Origin: CAYRIY01 sp964424335
GTDB lineage: Bacteria; Bacillota; Limnochordia; DTU080; RSA5
NCBI GenBank assembly: GCA_964424335.1
Contig: CAYRIY010000126.1
Location: forward strand, 1-9,106
Reading direction: 5' to 3'
DNA length: 9,106 nt
Shown: positions 1 through 6,600 of the stretch, one piece after another
Layout of the letters: each line of letters begins with the position of its first letter
How positions within the stretch are numbered: position 1 is the first letter of the stretch
Translations under genes and position numbers: made by a program
Notes under the pieces: generated by a model
What the model was told of the DNA's origin: nothing
Database searches by the model: none
Seen by the model: only the letters and a program-made list of their open reading frames with translations

Positions 1-563
1 ATAAAGGCAACATCATGAAGTTTACGGAAGGCTCCTTCCGCGACTGGGGCTACGAACTCGCCAAGAGGGAGTATCCCGGCAAGGTGGTCTCGTGGGAAGA
101 GTGCAACGGCAAACCGGGCGAAGGCCAGATCCTGATCAAGGATGCGATCGCCGACATCTTCTTGCAGCAAATCTTGACCCGGTCCGACGAGTTTGACGTG
201 ATCGCAACGATGAACCTAAACGGCGACTACATCTCCGACGCCCTGGCGGCCCAGGTCGGCGGCATCGGCATTGCCCCGGGCGGCAACATCAACTACGAGA
301 CCGGACATGCGATCTTCGAAGCCACGCACGGCACGGCGCCTAAGTACGCCGATCAAGACATGGTCAACCCTGGCTCCGTCATCTTGTCCGGAGAGATGAT
401 GCTCCGTCACTTGGGCTGGAATGAGGCGGCGGACTTGATCATCAAGGGCCTTGAGCGAACCATCGCCAACAAGACGGTGACCTACGATTTCGCTCGCCAG
501 ATGGAAGGCGCTACCAAAGTGAAGTGTTCGGAGTTCGGTCAACTCATCATCGAGAACATGTAG
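1..563 (+). CDS. icd: NADP-dependent isocitrate dehydrogenase, C-terminal part (5' end outside window)
   Basis: This is the last ~187 codons of a dimeric E. coli-type isocitrate dehydrogenase, the TCA-cycle enzyme that oxidatively decarboxylates isocitrate to 2-oxoglutarate in the cytoplasm. The frame is open from base 3, so the true start lies upstream and the ATG at 15 is internal. The segment MNLNGDYISD carries the two Asp residues that in the E. coli enzyme help bind the metal-isocitrate complex. HGTAPKYA contains the Lys-Tyr pair, and VTYDFAR the Tyr and Arg, that in E. coli Icd contact the 2'-phosphate of NADP. All four are kept, which points to NADP rather than NAD use. The protein ends in KCSEFGQLIIENM, close to the E. 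coli C-terminus, so this end is complete. It converges with the AraC-type gene and is followed by a hairpin. Nothing suggests a functional link to the secretion genes. Confidence 0.96.
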   Translation, partial: KGNIMKFTEGSFRDWGYELAKREYPGKVVSWEECNGKPGEGQILIKDAIADIFLQQILTRSDEFDVIATMNLNGDYISDALAAQVGGIGIAPGGNINYETGHAIFEATHGTAPKYADQDMVNPGSVILSGEMMLRHLGWNEAADLIIKGLERTIANKTVTYDFARQMEGATKVKCSEFGQLIIENM

Positions 564-614
564 CCGCTGCGGGCCTTGTAGCCAAAGCGTGGACGTTCTA
601 CGTTGCGTGCTTTT

Positions 615-646
615 AGCCGCGGGAGGAGGCGCCTTCCGCGGCTTTA
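615..646 (+). terminator. Rho-independent-like terminator of icd
   Basis: The arms AGCCGCGG (615-622) and CCGCGGCT (636-643) pair perfectly. The stem extends inward through a G-T wobble and three more pairs to 626/632, leaving a loop of about 5 nt. Only a short T run (643-645) follows, so the U-tract is weak, but the stem is GC-rich and sits about 50 nt after the icd stop. Read on the minus strand the stem is followed by AAAA rather than a T run, so it should act mainly on icd and not on the convergent regulator. Confidence 0.75.
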
Positions 647-733
647 CTAATGGTTCGTAAATGGGATGGGGCGGTGGGGTGAAGGGACGGCCCTTGAGCC
701 GGTGGAGCGAGCTGTCGACCAGGGCCTGGTGGT

Positions 734-1804
734 CTAACTCCGAGGCAAATGGGCCTCGGCCCGAGCGTCTCGGGGGCTCATGCCGAAACGGCGGCGAAAC
801 TGTTTGCTGACATAGCCGATGTTGTCGAAGCCGCATCGAAGGGCGAGGTCCGTAATGGTCGTTTGGCCGGGAGCGTCGTGTAGAAGCTGCCAAAACCATT
901 GGAGGCGCCGCTCTCGAATGTAGCCTGAGATGGTTTCCCCTTGCGCCGCGAAGGCGCGATAAAGCGTGGACCTGGAACATCCGACGGCGCGGGCCACTTG
1001 GTCGATGCAGAGATTCGGTTCGCCGAGGTGGGCGTCGATGTATGATTGGGCCGCGACGAACAGCGCTCGGTGATCCCTTGCGGTTTGGGAAGCCTCGTCC
1101 TTTGGGGCGCCCCGCAGCGCGGTCAGCAGTAGGTCGATCAATTGACCGGTCAGCAGCGATTGTTCCGGCGCCGACAAGCGGTGCATCGTGCGAGCCATCA
1201 GCACGAGATGACTGCGCAAAAATGGCGCCAACGGCGACATGGCCAGCGTTTGTGCGATCGTTTGAGGATCGGGAACTCGGCCGCTAAATGCTTCGTCGAT
1301 CACGGATCGGCGCACGGTGGCGTGTACGCCCCGGTGATGCGTCCAACGAATACGGCACGGCCGGCTCGGATCGTACACAAAGAAGTCGTCCCGGCCTGAA
1401 ACGAGGTCGGGGCCGCGGTGTGGCTGGTAAAATCGTGTGCCGCTAAAGATGACGCCGATCTCCAAGTCATCGCTGAGGCTGGCTTTGCGAGCGAGGGATT
1501 TGCCGGCAACGGGCCCCGACTCGTAGGTAAATACGTTGGCCCGTGGCGAACACCACCCGCGAACTTCAGCGTGAAACGCATCCTCGGTGTAAGCAGACCA
1601 GGGATCAGGAGCGAAGTTGTAAAACACCGACTCACACCAAAAGTCGTACGACTCCTTGGGGCGCATGCCTGCCGTGGTCAATTCCAAGTAGGCCGCGGTT
1701 TTCGGTCCACCGTATTCGGGGCGCCAAGGGCCCTCGGCGGGATTCCACTTCCACAACTGCGGCGTCCAATGCCAAGTGAACCCTTTGACCGCTTGTGGCT
1801 TCAT
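734..1804 (-). CDS. AraC/XylS-family transcriptional regulator
   Basis: This 356-residue cytoplasmic DNA-binding regulator has a typical AraC layout. The C-terminal ~100 residues hold two helix-turn-helix motifs: the first around IDQVARAVGCSRSTLYRAF, the second around ITDLALRCGFDNIGYVSKQF. These are followed by the family signature RRRFGMSPRDAR. The N-terminal half resembles the AraC_binding_2 type sensor domain of FeaR/NahR-like members (for example DDFFVYDPSRPCRIRW, matching the 'GDF-YD--RP' pattern), which binds an unknown small effector or mediates dimerisation. The ATG at 1804 is preceded by a strong purine-rich ribosome site (AGGGGAGGGG, complement of 1811-1820) about 6 nt away, fixing the start. 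It is convergent with icd and divergent from the secretion operon across 263 nt, so it may control that operon, itself, or both. This is inferred from position. The inducer cannot be read from sequence. Confidence 0.92.
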   Translation of the reverse strand: MKPQAVKGFTWHWTPQLWKWNPAEGPWRPEYGGPKTAAYLELTTAGMRPKESYDFWCESVFYNFAPDPWSAYTEDAFHAEVRGWCSPRANVFTYESGPVAGKSLARKASLSDDLEIGVIFSGTRFYQPHRGPDLVSGRDDFFVYDPSRPCRIRWTHHRGVHATVRRSVIDEAFSGRVPDPQTIAQTLAMSPLAPFLRSHLVLMARTMHRLSAPEQSLLTGQLIDLLLTALRGAPKDEASQTARDHRALFVAAQSYIDAHLGEPNLCIDQVARAVGCSRSTLYRAFAAQGETISGYIRERRLQWFWQLLHDAPGQTTITDLALRCGFDNIGYVSKQFRRRFGMSPRDARAEAHLPRS

Positions 1805-2067
1805 CGGAAACCCCTCCCCTCAACACCAATAACTGGATATTGAACAACTGCTTCGATATGGCGACATAAGCCTCCTGCCTGGGAGAAGGACCCTTGCCTT
1901 TGATCTTATGTGTACGGCTGAATCCAATTCGCGATGAACTTGAAGCAAAATGGCGAGAGTGACCTGGCCGCCCTTCGTAACATGGGGACAAAACGTGTTC
2001 CCGTCGGGGCGGGGCTTGGGCAAGTGGGGACGCCAAAATCCGGGGCTATCGGAGGCATAAGAGCACA
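1805..2067. promoter_or_regulatory. Divergent intergenic region between the AraC-type regulator and tpsB
   Basis: This 263-nt gap separates two divergently transcribed genes, so it must contain the 5' signals for both unless promoters lie inside the coding regions. The minus-strand Shine-Dalgarno of the regulator lies at 1811-1820. The plus-strand GGAGG of the transporter gene lies at 2051-2055. A weak plus-strand promoter candidate is TTGATC at 1900-1905 with TCCAAT at 1923-1928, 17 nt apart and 4 of 6 consensus matches each. No convincing small gene was seen. The minus-strand open frame running through here from inside the regulator looks like a shadow frame. Confidence 0.5.
1984..2002. promoter_or_regulatory. 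Imperfect inverted repeat, candidate operator
   Basis: GGGGACA (1984-1990) and TGTTCCC (1996-2002) are inverted repeats with one G-T mismatch around a 5-nt centre. The repeat sits about 65 nt upstream of the tpsB start, in the divergent region. Dyads of this size can be operators, but AraC-family sites are more often direct repeats, so assignment to the neighbouring regulator is speculative. It could also be chance in GC-rich DNA. Confidence 0.25.
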
Positions 2068-2070
2068 TTG
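2051..2070 (+). promoter_or_regulatory. Ribosome binding site and TTG start of tpsB
   Basis: GGAGG at 2051-2055 precedes a TTG at 2068 by 12 nt, a slightly long spacing. Starting at this TTG gives a complete signal peptide with a basic n-region (His-Arg-His). The next in-frame candidates (GTG at 2095 and 2098) would remove the charged n-region, and I see no ATG or GTG upstream in frame before a stop. TTG is therefore the best start. Confidence 0.6.
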
Positions 2071-3648
2071 CATCGACACATTCCCCTGACGTTCGTGGTG
2101 CTGTTCCTGGCCGCAGCGGGGCCGGTGATCAGTGCGTCGGCCCAGCCTGTCAACGACGTTGCAACGCCCGAACCCTTAGTTGCGTTCTCCCGTTTTGAAT
2201 TTGGCGGAGACTTACTGCTACCAATGGATCCGCTCCACGAAGCCTTTCAACCGCTGGCCGGCACCGTACTTTCAATGGAAGACTTGTTCGCGCTCGCCGC
2301 GGTCGTCGAATCGTATTACGCTCAGCACGGCTACCCTTTTGTGTTGGCGTACTTTCCCGAGCAGACCGTGGAAGAGGGCGTCGTATTCATGGCCGTCGTC
2401 GTCGGACGGTATGGCCGCATCGATTTGGAAAACCGATCGCGCCTAAAGGATTCGGTCGCAAGCAAAGTCTTGCGGGATCTTGCACCTGACGCGCCGATTT
2501 ACGTTCCCGAACTCGATTCGAAAACATCGCGATTACAGTCGCTTCCCGGTGTTACAGCCGACATTCTCTATGCCGCCGGGGCTCGATTTGGGCAGACCGA
2601 TGTAACATTTGAACTCGACGATGCGACGCGCATGGAAGGTAGCGTCACGGTGGCCACCGCCGGCCCGCCTCTTTTTCGGGAGGCCAAATTGGCGACCGAT
2701 GTTGCATGGCTCAATCCATTTGGGATGGCCGATCGGATGGACGTGGCGCTTTCGACCGACGGCTTTAGCACGTCCCGCATCGACGCGACGTACCAAGCGC
2801 CCGTCGGAATCAAGCTGGATTACGACTTTCGGGCCCACGCTTCGTGGTCGGGCTACCGGCTCGAGGGAAGCTGGGCTGGATTGGGCTCGGGGTGGGACGG
2901 CGCCGCGGGGCTCGGATTGGCCCGTACTTGGAGGATGGCCGCCGGCTCGCAAATCGAGGGTGACGTTTCGGTGGAGGTCCGCCGCGCTCACGATGAGTTT
3001 ATCGGTTCCGTGACGTCGCACGAAGTGACGTCCTTTAAGGGATCCGCAGCGTGGACATTGGCAGACGGGTCATCCGTGTACCGGCCCAAACGATGGGCCG
3101 TGCACGTCGTTGTCGGCAACCTCGCATTGGGTACGCCCGGCCAGCGCTCGCTTGACGCCGCGACGGCCAAGACGGAAGGCCCTTTTGCGTTGGTGCGCGT
3201 CGATGCCGATTGGCAACTTCCGCTGGCACGAGGGACGACAAACGTGCGGCTGTCAGGCCAGTGGGCGGCGAAAAACTTGACGTCATCTGAGAAGTTCTCA
3301 TTGACCCAGAAGCTGCGATCGAGCCCAGTCGGCCGGGGAGCGGGCGATGACGGCTGGTCGGTGCAATTTGAGTACAGCCCGCCCCCGCTGTCAGTGCCGC
3401 CGCTTCCTGGCGCTTGGCTCGCGACGGGGTTCGTAGACGTTGGCGGTGTCACGTACAACAAGACGCCTTGGGACGCGACGGGGCGGGGAGGACGGTGGGC
3501 CGCGGGGGCGGGCTTGCGGCTTGACTGGCAGCCCGTGCCCGGTATGACCGCGCGGCTGCAACAAGGATGGAGCGTCTTTGACGCCGCGGGCATCGTCGCA
3601 CCGGGGGATGCGGGGCCGCTTTCTTTATCGATGACCTTTTCCTTTTGA
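2068..3648 (+). CDS. TpsB outer-membrane transporter, ShlB/FhaC/HecB-like (two-partner secretion)
   Basis: This 526-residue protein is the outer-membrane pore partner of a type Vb secretion system and should translocate the product of the next gene. Residues 1-25 form a signal peptide with a probable cut after ASA. Residues ~35-118 look like a first POTRA domain, ending in the family pattern GYPFVLAYFPEQTVEEG...VGRYGRI. Residues ~118-190 look like a second. The rest is an alternating beta-barrel region, including SSEKFSL (about residues 406-412), which matches the conserved segment before the L6 loop motif. The end, LSMTFSF, is a canonical outer-membrane beta-signal with terminal Phe. The expected VRG(Y/F) motif is not intact: LRSS (416-419) lies in its place, followed by a conserved-looking GDDGW. 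The length is slightly below the usual 550-600. The 36-nt gap to the large exoprotein gene indicates one operon. The family call is confident; activity given the motif change is not. Confidence 0.88.
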   Translation: MHRHIPLTFVVLFLAAAGPVISASAQPVNDVATPEPLVAFSRFEFGGDLLLPMDPLHEAFQPLAGTVLSMEDLFALAAVVESYYAQHGYPFVLAYFPEQTVEEGVVFMAVVVGRYGRIDLENRSRLKDSVASKVLRDLAPDAPIYVPELDSKTSRLQSLPGVTADILYAAGARFGQTDVTFELDDATRMEGSVTVATAGPPLFREAKLATDVAWLNPFGMADRMDVALSTDGFSTSRIDATYQAPVGIKLDYDFRAHASWSGYRLEGSWAGLGSGWDGAAGLGLARTWRMAAGSQIEGDVSVEVRRAHDEFIGSVTSHEVTSFKGSAAWTLADGSSVYRPKRWAVHVVVGNLALGTPGQRSLDAATAKTEGPFALVRVDADWQLPLARGTTNVRLSGQWAAKNLTSSEKFSLTQKLRSSPVGRGAGDDGWSVQFEYSPPPLSVPPLPGAWLATGFVDVGGVTYNKTPWDATGRGGRWAAGAGLRLDWQPVPGMTARLQQGWSVFDAAGIVAPGDAGPLSLSMTFSF

Positions 3649-3670
3649 CGGTTAGCCAAACAGGCTTTTG

Positions 3671-3687
3671 AAGGGGTGTTTCGCGTG
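3671..3687 (+). promoter_or_regulatory. Ribosome binding site and GTG start of tpsA
   Basis: AAGGGG at 3671-3676 lies 8 nt before GTG at 3685. The longer frame would begin at GTG 3676, but that codon overlaps the Shine-Dalgarno itself and has no ribosome site of its own. Starting at 3685 gives an ideal signal peptide beginning Met-Lys-Lys-Ser, so this start was chosen. Confidence 0.75.
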
Positions 3688-6600
3688 AAAAAGAGCATCG
3701 CGCTCTTGCTCGTCGTAACCCTCGTGGCCACGCTTGCACCGCCCGCGGTGGCAACGCTGCCCTACGATGGCGATTTGCGAAGCGGCGCAGCGACTTGGGA
3801 ATATAACGGCGACGCTTTGGAAGTGCACCAAACGACGAATCGGGTCGTCATCGATTGGGAATCTTTTTCCATCGGCGAGGGCAACGCGGTGATTTTTCAC
3901 CAACCGAGCGCCGACGCTGCAGCGCTCAATCGGGTGGTGGGCGACGATCCGAGCCACATCATGGGAACGCTGGAAGCGAGCGGTCGGGTGTTTTTGGTCA
4001 ACCCCCACGGCGTCATTTTCGGACCCGACGCGACGGTGGACGTCGGTTCTTTGGTCGCCTCGGCGCTGTGGCTCGACGTCGATGTCGGCGACAACAAGAC
4101 GTTTTGGAGCGAAGATAGCCAGGTCGGCCTATGGGAAGACGGCGGTCGGCTCGTCTTTGAAATGCGAGAAGAGGACGCTCCGGCGGACGTGGTCAACTTG
4201 GGGCGCATTGCCGCAATGGGCGATGACGGCTACATCGTGCTGCTCGGGCCCGCGCTCGTGCGCAATGAAGGCTCATTGACCACGATCGGCTCTAAGAGCC
4301 AGCGCATAGGTTTGGCTGCCGGAGGACGGGTGCAGCTCACGGATGCGGTCGTGCCGGATGGCTACAATTACTGGGACGAGGATCAGTGGACCGCCCAACC
4401 GAGGCGGTTTGTCGTGGATCGAGCGACGGCGGAGGCCCTCGTAGAGACTGCGCTCGCGTCGAGAATTGACGCCACGACAGGCTCGGACAACGTGGTCCTT
4501 CTCGCCTCGGCGTCGGCAAAGCAATTGCATCAAGCGGTGATCAATCAACAAGGCGTCGTGATGGCTAGGCGGCTGGAGGTAACCGGCGGCTCGGACGGCA
4601 CCGTGAAGCTAGGCGGCCAGTATAACAATGGGAGTCTTTGGGACTTCACCATGTATGCCGAAGGCGAGCGCATTGCCATTGAAACCGATGCTGGCGATGA
4701 AGGGCGCGTGCTCGTCATCGGGGGCGTCGGGAACGGTGAAGGCGTGGTGCTCAGCGCCGAAAAGGAAATCGCTGTCCTTTCGGACCTTGAGTATGCGAAT
4801 CACACCAATTTGTCGTTGGGCTGGAGTTTCTTGGCTCCGACGGTGACGTTTCAAGGGAATGTGACGCCATTCGACGAGCTATCGGAACTGATCGATCGAG
4901 GGCCGGACCTTTGGATCACAAACAAGAGCGCTGATCCGCTCACCGTCACGTCCGATGACGACTCGAAGCTTACGCTTCGCTACCTGCAGATCGACGTGGC
5001 GGACGGCGCGGTCGTCGACATGGCGGGCGCCTTGAACATCGGCGATGGCATGAGCATTCGCGGATTTGGAAGCCCCGATGCGCTGCGGCTATCGAACCGC
5101 CACAATCGCTTCGGCGAGTGGTTGCGCTTGGCGCTGGACCACTCGGCCGCGGACGAGGACGGATCGCGCAAGATGACGGTCGGCGACATCGTGATTCGGT
5201 CGTCGAACGATTCGTTGGCCGTGGACGGCGAATTTCACGGAAGTGGGGACGTCTTTATTTGGAACGACGGCGGCAACGTCATTTTGCGGCCGCTGTCTAG
5301 CCTCTCGGCAGACGGAGTGCTCACCGTCGCCGCTACCGGTGGAGGCGTCTTTATCAACGAAGCAGGGGCCGATGTGTTCGGAGACGGCGGTCCTCAAAGC
5401 GGCCGGGTGCGCATCTACTCCAGTTCTCCTGTGGATGGTTACTTGGCGGGCGGGCTCGAGTCGTGGGAGCATGACGCCAACGTCGAATTTCTGGACGATC
5501 CCGTTCCTGGCAACGTCATCTACTTTCTCGACGCAGCAGGCGCCTTGATCGTGGTTGTCGAGGTGGCGGCGCGAAGCAAGTACACGTACGGACAACTGGC
5601 GCCCGACACCCCCTTTGACATCCGATACTACCTCAAGTCCGACCCGGACATCGCCATCGACCCGGACGAAGTGGCGGATTTGCAACTTCGCATCGTCGAT
5701 GCCGACGGTCGCGAGTACGCGCCGGTCGAGTGGGGCCTTTTGGGTGTGGGGACCTATGAAGTGGTGGGCCATGGCGCACGCTCCGAGCGCTATCGTTTGG
5801 AGTACGTAGCGGATGACATCATCGTGACGGCCGCGCCGCTCTCGATCACCGTCGGGGGCGCGTCGCGCTACTACGGCGACGACAATAGCGCGTTGCGCTT
5901 CGTCGACGTTCAATTCTCCGGTTGGGTCCGACCTGAAGACGACGGCAACTGGCAAAACGGTGTCCACTTCACGTTGACAAGCGCTGGCGAGGACGCGCCG
6001 GTCGGCACGTACGCCATTACGCTGTCGCAGTTTCGAGACGATTTGGCCCAGAAGTTGCAAAACTACGATGTGAACTTCGTATACGACGATGCAGTGCTTG
6101 AAGTGCGACCTCGCCCGCTGACCGTGGCGGTGAGCGATCTCATCCGCCTGTACGGCGACGACAATGACTTCACCGGCGCGACGTTTGGCCTCGGGACGGG
6201 CGGCCGTGGATTGGCATTGGGCCACACGCTTGCGGACCTCGGTTTTGGCGGCGATCCCAACGATTTTTTGAGCTCCGACGCAACGCCCCGGAGCGTCCCG
6301 GGATCCTACGCGGTCCATGTGGATCCGTCGGCATTGGGAGGCGAAGCCGCCAATTACGACATCACGCTCGTCGGTGAACTCGTGGTGACGAAGCGCCCGA
6401 TCACGGTGGGGGCGGGGCATAAGACCGTCACCTATCTGGACCCGGTTCAAATCGAGATCGGCAATCCCATCGTCGTATCTGATCTGGGGCAAGGTCGGGA
6501 CTTGGTGCATTTGCCTCAACGAATCGTGTTAAACGCCTTGCCGACGCCCGATGTGGGCGAGTATGTCGTCACGTGGAACCTACCCGCTGAAGGATGGGAC

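Noticed and set aside
718..730. Short dyad ACCAGG-G-CCTGGT as terminator of the AraC-type gene
   Set aside because: The loop would be a single base and no T-run follows on the minus strand, so it cannot be supported as an intrinsic terminator.
216..980. Long minus-strand open frame antisense to icd
   Set aside because: It overlaps two well-supported genes, is Arg/His/Pro-rich without motifs, and is the usual antisense shadow in GC-rich DNA.
1632..2036. Minus-strand 134-residue open frame across the divergent intergenic region
   Set aside because: It overlaps the regulator gene, has a composition typical of shadow frames, no recognised domain, and no good ribosome site that I could see.
5089..6519. 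Long minus-strand open frame (476 residues) antisense to tpsA
   Set aside because: Composition is Arg/His/Val-rich and mirrors the plus-strand codon bias. There is no recognisable domain and it lies wholly inside a convincing gene.
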